A stretch of 46,304 nucleotides of DNA from Nevskia sp. (GTDB lineage Bacteria > Pseudomonadota > Gammaproteobacteria > Nevskiales > Nevskiaceae), in assembly GCA_019689635.1 (NCBI GenBank), contig JADGHB010000020.1, forward strand, positions 1-46,304, in the 5' to 3' direction. Each line of letters starts with the position of its first letter. The stretch's first letter is position 1. The notes below the pieces were generated by a model. That model worked only from the letters and a program-made list of their open reading frames with translations, was not told the DNA's origin and made no database searches. Below are positions 7,609-15,718 of the stretch, piece by piece. Position numbers and translations under genes: made by a program.

Positions 7609-9057
7609 TCAAACCGTCTTGATCAGAAGCCGCGCAATGCGCCGCGTCCAGTCCGTATAGGGCGGGAAGAACATCGCGGCCAGCGGGATCCGGGTGCGCA
7701 CGACCGCGCGCTCGTGCGAGAAGGCCTTGAAACCCCAGTGCCCATGCGCGTTGCCGATGCCGGAGTTGTTGACCCCGCCGAACGGCAGATTGCCGTGCAG
7801 GAAGTGCACCACGGTGTTGTTGATGCACGCGCCGCCCGAAGACGTCAGCGTCATCACCTTGTCGATATGGGCGCGATTGCGGCTCCAGATGTAGAGCGCC
7901 AGAGGCTTGGGCTGTGCGTTGATGCGCCGGATCACCTCGTCGAGGTCGTCGTAGGCGATGATCGGCAACAGCGGTCCGAAAATCTCCTCCTCCATGATCT
8001 TGGCATCCTCGGGGATGCCATCCAGTAGCGTCGGCGCCACGTAGCAGGCCGACTCGTCCACTTCGCCGCCGGTCAGGACTCGGGCGCCGCGCGCACGCGC
8101 GTCGTCGAGCAGCGCCTTGATCCGGGCGGTGTGGCGCGCGTTGACGATGCGCGCCAGATAAGGCGAACGCTTCCAGGCCTGCGGATCGGCGCCGTAGCTC
8201 GCCTCCAGCGTCTGGCGGCAGTGTTGCACGAAGGCCTCTTTGACCGTCGCGTGAACGTAGATGTAGTCCGGCGCGATGCAGGTCTGGCCATCGTTGGTGA
8301 ACTTGCCCCACAGGATGTTGCGCGCCGCGGCCTTGAGGTCCGCCGTCTCGTCGATGATGGTCGGCGACTTGCCGCCCAGCTCCAGCGTGACGCTGGCCAA
8401 GTGCTTGGCGGCGGCGGCCATGACCACCTTGCCGATGGCGGGCGAGCCGGTGAAGAAGATGTGGTCGAAGGGCAGCTCGAGCAGCGCCTGCGCCACGCGC
8501 GCATCGCCTTCGAAGATCGCCACCTCGTCCTCGGGAAAGACTTCGCGCACGATCTTGACCATCACCGCCGACAGGTTGGGCGTCATCTCGGAGGGCTTAA
8601 GGATCGCCGCGTTGCCGGCGGCGAGCGCCGAGACCAGCGGGCCGAAACTCAGGTTCACCGGGTAATTCCACGGCGAGATGATCAGGCAGCGTCCCTTGGG
8701 CTGGTACTGCACCCAGGCCTTGAGGCCCACCGCCGCGCGCGAGGGCCACACGCGCATCGGTTTCATCCATTTCTTGAGCTTGCGCAGCGCGTCGTTGGCT
8801 TCGGCGACCACCGGCAGGATCTCGGTGAGCTCGACCTCCGCCGGGGGCTTCTTGAAATCCGCCTCACCCGCACGGCGGATGTCCTCCGCGTGCGCGAGCA
8901 CCGCATCTTTGAGCCGGCGGATCTTGGCCTTGCGCTCCTCGGCGGTGGAGGCCCGCAAACGGAGCGCGGCTTCGCGCTGGCGCTCGAACACGCGCCGGAT
9001 CTCGGCGTCCTGATTGGTGCTGGCAGCGCTGGGAAGAAACGAAACGGCGGTGCTCAT
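7609..9057 (-). CDS. Aldehyde dehydrogenase family protein
   Basis: A 482-residue NAD(P)-dependent aldehyde dehydrogenase. The catalytic glutamate lies in LELGGKSP, the catalytic cysteine in NDGQTCIAPDY, and the oxyanion asparagine in ISPWNYPVNL. The length and the GQTCIAPDYIYVH context point to the class 3 group (fatty or aromatic aldehyde dehydrogenases such as coniferyl aldehyde dehydrogenase). The C-terminus has the usual PFGGVNNSGIGNAHG. The substrate cannot be fixed; no pathway genes flank it. Confidence 0.9.
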   Translation of the reverse strand: MSTAVSFLPSAASTNQDAEIRRVFERQREAALRLRASTAEERKAKIRRLKDAVLAHAEDIRRAGEADFKKPPAEVELTEILPVVAEANDALRKLKKWMKPMRVWPSRAAVGLKAWVQYQPKGRCLIISPWNYPVNLSFGPLVSALAAGNAAILKPSEMTPNLSAVMVKIVREVFPEDEVAIFEGDARVAQALLELPFDHIFFTGSPAIGKVVMAAAAKHLASVTLELGGKSPTIIDETADLKAAARNILWGKFTNDGQTCIAPDYIYVHATVKEAFVQHCRQTLEASYGADPQAWKRSPYLARIVNARHTARIKALLDDARARGARVLTGGEVDESACYVAPTLLDGIPEDAKIMEEEIFGPLLPIIAYDDLDEVIRRINAQPKPLALYIWSRNRAHIDKVMTLTSSGGACINNTVVHFLHGNLPFGGVNNSGIGNAHGHWGFKAFSHERAVVRTRIPLAAMFFPPYTDWTRRIARLLIKTV

Positions 9058-9183
9058 GGCTAGCGGCCTCCCCGACGCGGACTCGGGCGCCGGTCGTTGA
9101 ACGAATGATCAGGAAGCTTAGCAAAAACCCGCTTCGATCCGGCAAGCCGATCGTCCGGCCGCAGCGCGTCGCCAGCGCAAGCC

Positions 9184-10194
9184 TCACATCGGCCAGATGT
9201 GCGCTCCGTACTTCCAGTAGCCCATCACGTTGTTGAGCCGCGCGTCTTGATCCGCCGGCATCGGCAGCACTTCGCCCTGCACCAGCGGTTGCAGATAGGG
9301 CGCCAACGCGGCGCCGCCGCCGCCGGTCAGGACGATGGCGTCGATGTCCCAATCGTCCGCCCACAAGCGGTTGGCCTCGGTGGCGATGCGCGTGGCGAGC
9401 TGGCCGAAGGCCTGCTGCACGATGCCCGTCAGATCGTATTTGTGACCTTTGATCTTGATCACGCCGCGGGTCACGGGCTCGTACAGGCGATAGAGCTCCA
9501 CCTGGGTGCCGCTTTTTTCGTGCAGCAGATTGGCGATGGCGTTGTAAGCCAGCGAGATCCCGGAGTCGGTGGACAGGCTGCCGCGTTCGGAATAGCGCGT
9601 CTTGTCGGAGATGGTGAAGTCGGTGGTGCGGAAACCGACGTCGATCACGCCGATCTTCTCGGTCACGAAGCGCTGCTGCAGCGTCTTGCCCTGCGCGTCG
9701 AGCATGAGGTTGAACAACGAGCCGAACGGCTGCGGGATGACGCGCACTTTCTCGATGTAGATCTGCTTGTCCTGGCGGCTGCCATCGGCGTGGATCACGC
9801 TGAGTTCGTGACGCTGTTGCAACAGCGTGGTCAGCGCGTCCTTGTACTTGCGGAAAAAGCTGATCGGCAATCCGGTGACCAGGCGCACCGGATCACCATG
9901 CTCGGCGAAGGGCGAGAGCGCGGCCAGAGCCAGGGTGCGCGCGTACTTGGCGAGGAATTGCGAGTGGTCGAGGGTGAAACCGCGGCCGCGCGATTGCGCC
10001 TCGGCGAGTTCGCCGACGAAGACTTCCTCGTTGCCGATCACGAAATGGCGCGGCTGGCTGGCTTGCGCCGGCAGCAGCGTTTCCGCGAACTGGATCGGGT
10101 GGGCCTCGCCGACGATGGACTTGAAGACTTGAAACTGGCGCCCGTCGGTCGCCTTGGTGTAACCAAAACCGATGTCCGCCCCCAGGATGCGCAT
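9184..10194 (-). CDS. ParM/StbA-like actin-family ATPase
   Basis: A 336-residue actin-fold protein. The phosphate-1 motif is GADIGFGYTKATDG near the start, phosphate-2 is VIDVGFRTTDFTI, and the adenosine motif is VLTGGGGAALAPYL. It resembles ParM/StbA, the filament that separates low-copy plasmids. I start it at the ATG at 10194 because GGGGAGAG lies eight bases upstream on the minus strand and because the family begins at about this point; a longer reading would add 14 residues. No ParR-like DNA-binding gene or centromere repeat is near, so a plasmid-style partition role is doubtful. Confidence 0.82.
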   Translation of the reverse strand: MRILGADIGFGYTKATDGRQFQVFKSIVGEAHPIQFAETLLPAQASQPRHFVIGNEEVFVGELAEAQSRGRGFTLDHSQFLAKYARTLALAALSPFAEHGDPVRLVTGLPISFFRKYKDALTTLLQQRHELSVIHADGSRQDKQIYIEKVRVIPQPFGSLFNLMLDAQGKTLQQRFVTEKIGVIDVGFRTTDFTISDKTRYSERGSLSTDSGISLAYNAIANLLHEKSGTQVELYRLYEPVTRGVIKIKGHKYDLTGIVQQAFGQLATRIATEANRLWADDWDIDAIVLTGGGGAALAPYLQPLVQGEVLPMPADQDARLNNVMGYWKYGAHIWPM

Positions 10195-10265
10195 GCGCGG
10201 AACTCTCCCCAGTCGCGATTCGCGGGTTTGTATCACGGCGTTCCGAGACGGTCAAAACCGCCGCC

Positions 10266-11738
10266 TCAGCCCGGCGTGATGACCGGCGGCGGCGGAGTTC
10301 CAGGACAGCCCGACAGCCCCAGCGTCGGTGCGGCCGGCGCGGCGAGCGTCGGCGGCCGAAGAAACGCCGGCGGCGAGGCGAGGTCCAGGAAATCGAACAG
10401 CGGATGGGCCTGCGCGTCGCGATAGGTCAGCGCCGGCAGGTTCCACTTGGCGGCGATGGTGGCGATGATCGAGGTGTGGTCATGCACCACGTCGGTCACC
10501 GCCTGGGGCCGGCTGTAGGGCGAAACGACCACGGTCGGCACGCGCAGGCCCGAAAGGTCGTAACCGCCCGGCGCATCGCCCGGGGCGAGCATGGGCGCAA
10601 TGTCGTCGGGTTTGACCATGGGCACGGGCGGCACGTGGTCGTAGTAACCGCCGTGTTCGTCGTAGGTCCACACCAGGAGCGTGCGCGGCCAGGCCGGCGA
10701 GTTCATCACCGCTTGCACGACGCTGGCCACGAAAGCCTCGCCAATGGCGACGTCGTCGGGATTCTCCTCCGATCCGCCCTGGGCGTCGATCTTGGTTTGC
10801 AGACTCTGGATCGTCGTGACCACCTCCGCCGGCAAGCCGGGGATCTTGCCCACCACGGGCTTGAGAAAATCGAACAACGGCGCACCGACGGTGCTGACGA
10901 TGTTGAACTCGGGATCCACGAAGGACACCGCCGGCAAGGTGCCCAAGGCGCAATCGAGGTAAAACTGCGCGAGGGTGGCGAAGTTGAGTGGATGCTGCTC
11001 CAGTGTCTGCGGGATGATGGCGAGCGCCGGCAGATCCGTGAAGTAGCTGCGCCACGAAACGCCGTACTGGCTCATCCTGTCCATCAGCGTGCCGTTGGCC
11101 GGGGGCGGTAGCGAAAACGTCTGCGCATCGGTGGCGATCAGACCCTGCGCGGTCGCGGCGTAGAGAAAACGCCGGTTGGGATAGGTCTGGCAGGGCGCGG
11201 AGGCGAAGCTGCGATTGCCCACGCAGAAGGTCTTGGCCAGCGAGTAGTAGAACGGCAGATCGGTTTCGTCCCAGTAGCCCATCGCCGTGGTCGAGGTCGC
11301 GGCAAAGCCGTCCATCCTGCCGCCGTCGATCTGCCGGTGGGTGCTGTTCCAGCTCTGCGTCACGCTGCCGGGCTGGCAGGTGCCTTGGAGATGAAAAGCG
11401 TGCTGAAAACCGCCGTCCACCGGATTGCGGTCGAGCGGCGCGCCGTTCGCGTCGAACGTGAAGCCATCGGCACGCGGCTGACCGCGGCGCGCGAGCATGC
11501 CGAGATAGTTGTCGAAGGAGTGGTTCTCCATCATCACCACCACGACGTGATCGAAGGGCAGCGCCGGATCCGCGCTGCCGGCCGGGCGCCTGGGGTCGGG
11601 CAGCGAATTCGGCCCGCGCGCCGGCGCCGCCGGAACGCTGCTGCCGGAACAGCCGGTCAATCCGCCGGCCAGCGTCAGCCAGGCCGCGGCGCCCGACGCT
11701 TCCAGAAACTCGCGGCGCGTCAAATCGCTGCTTCGCAT
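10266..11738 (-). CDS. Tat-exported phosphoesterase (phospholipase C / AcpA family)
   Basis: A 490-residue member of the phosphoesterase family that includes bacterial phospholipases C and acid phosphatase AcpA. The N-terminus carries a twin-arginine signal (TRREFLEASG) followed by a possible lipobox (LTGC). Family motifs are VVVMMENHSFDNYLGML, WTYDEHGGYYDHVPP and HDHTSIIATIAAKWNLP, which supply the metal-binding and catalytic residues. It likely releases phosphate or polar head groups outside the cytoplasm. It stands alone, divergent from the DUF2946-like gene. Confidence 0.88.
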   Translation of the reverse strand: MRSSDLTRREFLEASGAAAWLTLAGGLTGCSGSSVPAAPARGPNSLPDPRRPAGSADPALPFDHVVVVMMENHSFDNYLGMLARRGQPRADGFTFDANGAPLDRNPVDGGFQHAFHLQGTCQPGSVTQSWNSTHRQIDGGRMDGFAATSTTAMGYWDETDLPFYYSLAKTFCVGNRSFASAPCQTYPNRRFLYAATAQGLIATDAQTFSLPPPANGTLMDRMSQYGVSWRSYFTDLPALAIIPQTLEQHPLNFATLAQFYLDCALGTLPAVSFVDPEFNIVSTVGAPLFDFLKPVVGKIPGLPAEVVTTIQSLQTKIDAQGGSEENPDDVAIGEAFVASVVQAVMNSPAWPRTLLVWTYDEHGGYYDHVPPVPMVKPDDIAPMLAPGDAPGGYDLSGLRVPTVVVSPYSRPQAVTDVVHDHTSIIATIAAKWNLPALTYRDAQAHPLFDFLDLASPPAFLRPPTLAAPAAPTLGLSGCPGTPPPPVITPG

Positions 11739-11838
11739 GGTTTACCCCGAGCCCGGAACCGCGCGAACTGTAGCAAAAGCCGCCCACGGTTTCGTGACAG
11801 CGCGCAGCGCTGCTCCTCGTTGACGAGGCGGCCCTTTG

Positions 11839-11860
11839 TATAATCCGAATCGTTCGCGCA
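11839..11860 (+). promoter_or_regulatory. Probable -10 and weak Fur-like site before the DUF2946-like gene
   Basis: TATAAT at 11839-11844 is a perfect -10 hexamer, but TTGACG at 11820-11825 is only 13 bases upstream, too close for a standard promoter. The 19 bases at 11842-11860 begin AATCCGAATCGTT and match the FTR1 operator at 13 of 19 positions, all in the left two-thirds. Iron control here is possible but weakly supported. Confidence 0.35.
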
Positions 11861-11873
11861 AGAGTTCCCGCAC

Positions 11874-12254
11874 TTGCCCCTCTTTCGCCGCCGCACTGCA
11901 CACTGGATCGCCTGGCTCGCGCTGGCCGCGGTCTTTTATCGCGCGCTGATCCCCGCTGGCTTCATGCCGGCCAATGCCGAGCAGGCGCGTGGCGGCGCGA
12001 TCCTGGTGCTGTGCTCGGGCGGTCTGCTAAAGACGATCGGCGCGCACGATCCCTCCGACCCCTCCCGGCCGCAAACCCACGTCGAGGTTCAATGTCCCTT
12101 CGCCGCGGCCGCGGCGCCGGCGCTGCCGCCAGCCATCGGCACGCTTCCGGCGCTGCGCGCTCGGCACGTCGCTCCCGCGACGCAGACGCTTTTTGCAACT
12201 CAGACCGAGCACTGGCGCTGGGGACCTGCCCGCGCGCCCCCGGCGCTCTCCTGA
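11874..12254 (+). CDS. DUF2946-like small exported protein
   Basis: A 126-residue protein with one hydrophobic N-terminal segment (about residues 10-27) followed by LIPAGFMP, a hallmark of DUF2946 proteins. The rest is rich in alanine and proline and has two cysteines (in LVLCSGG and VQCPFAA). The start is a TTG, since no ATG or GTG precedes the hydrophobic segment. DUF2946 genes often sit beside metal-related outer-membrane proteins; here the next gene is a beta-barrel with a CSSCGC head. The function is unknown. Confidence 0.7.
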   Translation: MPLFRRRTAHWIAWLALAAVFYRALIPAGFMPANAEQARGGAILVLCSGGLLKTIGAHDPSDPSRPQTHVEVQCPFAAAAAPALPPAIGTLPALRARHVAPATQTLFATQTEHWRWGPARAPPALS

Positions 12255-12269
12255 ACCGCTGAAGAAACC

Positions 12270-12296
12270 ACGCCGCACGCGGTGCGGTGTTTTTTT
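12270..12296 (+). terminator. Rho-independent terminator or attenuator
   Basis: A 9-base-pair stem, ACGCCGCAC with GTGCGGTGT (one G-T pair), closes on a 3-base loop and is followed by six or more T. It lies between the DUF2946-like gene and the barrel gene that starts only 26 bases later, so it must be an intergenic attenuator or the barrel gene has another way to be transcribed. Confidence 0.85.
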
Positions 12297-12321
12297 CCGT
12301 TCATCGTTCGGGAGATGACAA

Positions 12322-13290
12322 ATGTACGCAAGCTCACGCGCGGCGTTCGCCGCGCTCGTCGCGGTCGCGGCGATGTTTCCGTTTCGCATTTTGGCCTGCT
12401 CCAGTTGCGGCTGTAACGCCGGCACCGAATGGTTCGCCAGCGCCGCAGCGCGCGGCCTTGGCCTTGCCCTGGATCTGCGCTACGACTTCGTCAACCAGAA
12501 CCAGCTCCGGCTGGGACGCAGCCCGGTATCCACCGCCGGCCTGACCACGGCCGACATCGACAACGAGATCCAACGCGGCACGCTCACGAATTTTTATACG
12601 CTGGGTGCCGATTACGTCTTCGGTCCGCACTGGGGCTTGAATCTGCAGGCCCCCTTCCTGGTGCGCCTGCACGAAACCGTCGCGGAGGACGACGACCCGC
12701 GGGTCAGCGCCACCGACGACCGCGGCTTGGGAGACCTGCGCCTGATCGGCCGCTACCAGGCAAGCTTCGACCGCGACGCCGTGGGCGTGCAATTCGGACT
12801 CAAGCTGCCCACGGGGCGCTTCCACAAAAGCTTCGACACGGGCCCGCGGACTGGCGAAGCGCTGGATCGGGGCTTACAACTGGGAAGCGGCACGACCGAC
12901 CTCATCGTGGGCCTTTACGATACCGGGGCATTCGGCGAGCGCTTCGATCGCTTCGAGCAGGTGCAGTACCGCGTCGCGCTGAACTCGCGCGAGCAGTTCC
13001 GGCCCAGCCCGCAGGCTTTCGTCAATCTCGGCCTGCGCTACCGCCTCGGGGAAACGCTGCTGCCGCAGCTCCAGCTCAACTTCCGCTGGGAAGGCCGCGA
13101 AATCGGCGCCCAATCGGACTACCCCAACAGCGGCAGCCGCGCGCTCTACTTGACGCCGGGGGCAACCTGGCGGCTCGCCCCGCGCTGGAACGCGTATGGA
13201 TTCGCCCAATGGCCTTTGTATCAGGATTACACCGGCTATCAGCTCGCGCCGCGCTATCTCCTGTCCGCCGGCTTGAGTTACGGCTTTTGA
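12322..13290 (+). CDS. Outer-membrane beta-barrel with a cysteine-rich head (CSSCGC)
   Basis: A 322-residue exported protein. The signal peptide covers about residues 1-25, and the mature protein would begin with CSSCGCNAG, a compact cysteine cluster suited to metal or lipid attachment. The remainder shows alternating amphipathic strands (GVQFGLKLPTG, LGLRYRLGE, LQLNFRWEG) and ends in YGF, a typical outer-membrane insertion signal. It resembles transporter-like outer-membrane proteins of unknown substrate. The terminator hairpin just upstream separates it from the DUF2946-like gene. Confidence 0.75.
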   Translation: MYASSRAAFAALVAVAAMFPFRILACSSCGCNAGTEWFASAAARGLGLALDLRYDFVNQNQLRLGRSPVSTAGLTTADIDNEIQRGTLTNFYTLGADYVFGPHWGLNLQAPFLVRLHETVAEDDDPRVSATDDRGLGDLRLIGRYQASFDRDAVGVQFGLKLPTGRFHKSFDTGPRTGEALDRGLQLGSGTTDLIVGLYDTGAFGERFDRFEQVQYRVALNSREQFRPSPQAFVNLGLRYRLGETLLPQLQLNFRWEGREIGAQSDYPNSGSRALYLTPGATWRLAPRWNAYGFAQWPLYQDYTGYQLAPRYLLSAGLSYGF

Positions 13291-13318
13291 TGCTGCGCGC
13301 CGCGCGCCCGAGGCGCTT

Positions 13319-13798
13319 TCATTGGCGGTGAGGATGAAAACTCGGATGGCGCCGGAGGGCCGCCCGCCTGCGCTCCTCGCGCCGCAGCACCCAGCCGCGC
13401 CAGACATGGAACGCGAAGACCGGTGCCGCCGCCAGGCCCAGGGCGATGTGCGCGCTGCGCGTCACGCGCCGCAATTCGTCGCCGCCGAAGTAATACAGAC
13501 CATAGCCGGTGGCCACGAGCAACGACATCACGATGAGGAACATCATGCCGGGCACGCGGTTGTGGGCGGACCGCCAAAAGCGAGCGATGTGGGTGGGAAC
13601 GAAACTGCCCAAGACGATGAGCGTGGCCATCGCCGCCGCGCCGTGCAATTTGAGCAGCCAGGGTTCCAGGGGATTGGGCGTGGGACCGAAAGGCCCGGGG
13701 ACCGGGAAATCGTCGTGCACGACGAAATGCGCCACGCCGCTGACGAAAACCAACGCGAGCACGGCATAGGCGATCCGGCGGTGCAGCGCGCTGAGCAC
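13319..13798 (-). CDS. Four-helix membrane protein, likely haem b-binding
   Basis: A 159-residue inner-membrane protein with four helices, at about residues 9-28, 50-72, 84-103 and 115-135. Histidines lie in or at the ends of the helices (H6, H24, H52, H70, H117, H131) in a spacing that suits bis-histidine haem b, as in cytochrome b561-like or DUF4405-type proteins. It is the last gene of the Fur-linked operon, 15 bases after the flavoprotein, and could carry electrons across the membrane to that protein. The haem is inferred, not shown. Confidence 0.72.
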   Translation of the reverse strand: MLSALHRRIAYAVLALVFVSGVAHFVVHDDFPVPGPFGPTPNPLEPWLLKLHGAAAMATLIVLGSFVPTHIARFWRSAHNRVPGMMFLIVMSLLVATGYGLYYFGGDELRRVTRSAHIALGLAAAPVFAFHVWRGWVLRREERRRAALRRHPSFHPHRQ

Positions 13799-13813
13799 GA
13801 CGTTCGGCGACGC

Positions 13814-14344
13814 TCAGCGCGGGGCGATGGCCACGGCATAGGTGGCGAGCAAGCGCCGGATGCCGTCGGTGAGATGCTGGCAGGAGAGCGTGGCGCCGCT
13901 GATGCCCTGGATGTCCTCGCCCAGACGCAGGGCATCGCCGTGGCGCTTGCCGTCGAATTGAGCGCGCCAGGCTGCGTTGCGGACCTCTCCGCCATAGGCC
14001 TCGCGGTACTCGAGGATCTCCACGCCCCGCACGCGGCCGTTCGCGTCCAGCCCCACGGCGTACTCGATGAGATCGTGCTTGCCGATCACCGCGTCGGCGA
14101 AGAAATAGCCGCTGGGCGCCTTCCACACGCGCACGATGGGACTCGCGACCTTGACGCCGGAGTCGCGCTCGATCGCCGCGATCTGCGCGGCGCTGAGCAC
14201 CAGCGGCAGCGACGTCAAGGCCTCGTCCCCGAACATTTCCTTCTGGGCCTGTTCGACGGTGAGGTACACCACCGCCTGCGCCGGGGCGTAGGCGGCCACC
14301 GCCGCCAGCGGCGGCAGCCACAGCCATGCCCCGTGTCCGCGCAT
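13814..14344 (-). CDS. FMN-binding domain protein with a flavinylation site
   Basis: A 176-residue exported protein with a signal peptide at about residues 1-24 and an FMN-binding domain at about 85-170. The motif DIQGISGATLS (SGAT about residues 149-152) matches the sequence where ApbE attaches FMN covalently to the threonine, as in NqrC and RnfG. I start it at 14344 because the ATG overlaps the porin stop as TGATG, and the signal peptide begins there; a longer frame upstream has no export signal. It likely carries electrons outside the cytoplasm. No apbE gene is in the window. Confidence 0.86.
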   Translation of the reverse strand: MRGHGAWLWLPPLAAVAAYAPAQAVVYLTVEQAQKEMFGDEALTSLPLVLSAAQIAAIERDSGVKVASPIVRVWKAPSGYFFADAVIGKHDLIEYAVGLDANGRVRGVEILEYREAYGGEVRNAAWRAQFDGKRHGDALRLGEDIQGISGATLSCQHLTDGIRRLLATYAVAIAPR

Positions 14345-15708
14345 CAGAAGTTCAGCCCCACACCCAAATCGAAGCGCGTGAAGTCGGCGTTGTTCTGGAA
14401 CGACTGGTAATCGGCCTTGAACACCACATGCGGATTGAGATAGAAGTTCATCCCGTAGGTCCACACGCGGTCGTAGGGCTGGGGAAATCCCGCCGGCACC
14501 GCCGCGAATCCCGCTGCAAGGCCGGCGTAACTGGCGCCGACATTGTAACGTTCCCAGCGCAGGAACGGCGCGAGGCGCGTCTGATCGCGCCGCCAGACGT
14601 CATAAGCCCCCTGCAGGTAATAGCCGAAGAACGAGCCCGGCAGCGGATTGGATGCTCCCGGATTGAGCGCGTTGGTGGCCGCCGTGTCGCCGAGCGTGCC
14701 GCGCGCGAAGACCGCCGCGAAATCCGCGCGCCCCGGGCGCCAGCGCGCATGGGCTTCCCACAAGGTGAGGCGCGAATCGGGCAGATGCGCCGACCGATCC
14801 ACCCGGCCGGCGTTGCCGGTGAACACCGCCGCGCCGAACAAGAACCCCGGCAGCCCGTGATAGTTGAGCGCGAGATATTGCGCCAGGTGTTGCGCGTTCG
14901 CCAAGGCGAGCTCTTGGTGCGTGGCCTGTAGCGGCGAGGCTTCTTTGAGTTCGCTGGCCCGTCCGTAGAGCGGGGTTTCGGGATTGAGTTCGTATTTGGA
15001 CAAGTCGAAACCGGTGGTCAGCCCCAAGTCCCAGCCCAAGCCCGAGACCGTGTCGCCGTGCAGGCCCACGCCGCCCTCGCGCCAGGTGCTGGGAATGATG
15101 AGAGTCTCCACGAAGTTGCGTTGCACGCCGTAGTAGTTGGTCGGCTCGTGGTGCTCGTTGAGCAAGCCGAAGGGCATGAGGAACAAACCGGCCTTGACCG
15201 CGCCCCAGCCGGCGAAGCGGTGGTCCACCCAGAACTGTTCGACCTCGAACTCGCCGGGATCGTCGGCCGAGCTCACCGCGTGCTCGACCTCATACTCGGA
15301 GTTGAACACGGTGCGCTCGCCGAAGCGGTAACCGATGCCGAACACCGCCCGCGCCAAATCGGCCTGCGTGTCCTCGGGCCGGTGTTGCGGATGGTAGTAG
15401 TTCACTTCGCCATAGCCCCACAGGCTGAGCCGGTCCCACGGCCCGCCGCCGTTTTGCACGGCACTCTGCTGTTGCGCCAGCACGGCCTGTTGCTGCTGCT
15501 GGGCCGCCAGTGCTTCGTTCTGGTTTTCGACCTGCTTGAGCTCGTTTTTGAGCGCGTCCAGCTCGCGCGACAGCGTTTCGATCTTGCGCTCGAGAGACTG
15601 GGCGCGAGCCTCGGCGGAGGCCGCGGGCGGCGCGCTTTCGTCGGCCCGTGCGGCGCAGCCGACCAGCGCAGAAAAGACCAGGGCGAAGCTTGCGAGACGG
15701 TGGGTCAT
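14344..15708 (-). CDS. Porin with coiled-coil head, LbtU-like
   Basis: A 454-residue outer-membrane protein. A signal peptide (about 1-23) is followed by a coiled coil (about 35-75, including a run of five Gln) and then a beta-barrel with short amphipathic strands, ending in DLGVGLNF. This layout is seen in porins such as the Legionella siderophore porin LbtU, which takes up iron without TonB; I raise that only as a possibility. The gene lies 10 bases after the di-heme peroxidase in an operon behind a Fur-type operator, which supports a role in iron uptake. Confidence 0.72.
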   Translation of the reverse strand: MTHRLASFALVFSALVGCAARADESAPPAASAEARAQSLERKIETLSRELDALKNELKQVENQNEALAAQQQQQAVLAQQQSAVQNGGGPWDRLSLWGYGEVNYYHPQHRPEDTQADLARAVFGIGYRFGERTVFNSEYEVEHAVSSADDPGEFEVEQFWVDHRFAGWGAVKAGLFLMPFGLLNEHHEPTNYYGVQRNFVETLIIPSTWREGGVGLHGDTVSGLGWDLGLTTGFDLSKYELNPETPLYGRASELKEASPLQATHQELALANAQHLAQYLALNYHGLPGFLFGAAVFTGNAGRVDRSAHLPDSRLTLWEAHARWRPGRADFAAVFARGTLGDTAATNALNPGASNPLPGSFFGYYLQGAYDVWRRDQTRLAPFLRWERYNVGASYAGLAAGFAAVPAGFPQPYDRVWTYGMNFYLNPHVVFKADYQSFQNNADFTRFDLGVGLNF

Positions 15709-15718
15709 GGTCGTGGTC

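Noticed and set aside
11820-11844. TTGACG with TATAAT as a full sigma-70 promoter
   Set aside because: The spacer is only 13 bases, too short for normal function; only the -10 is kept.
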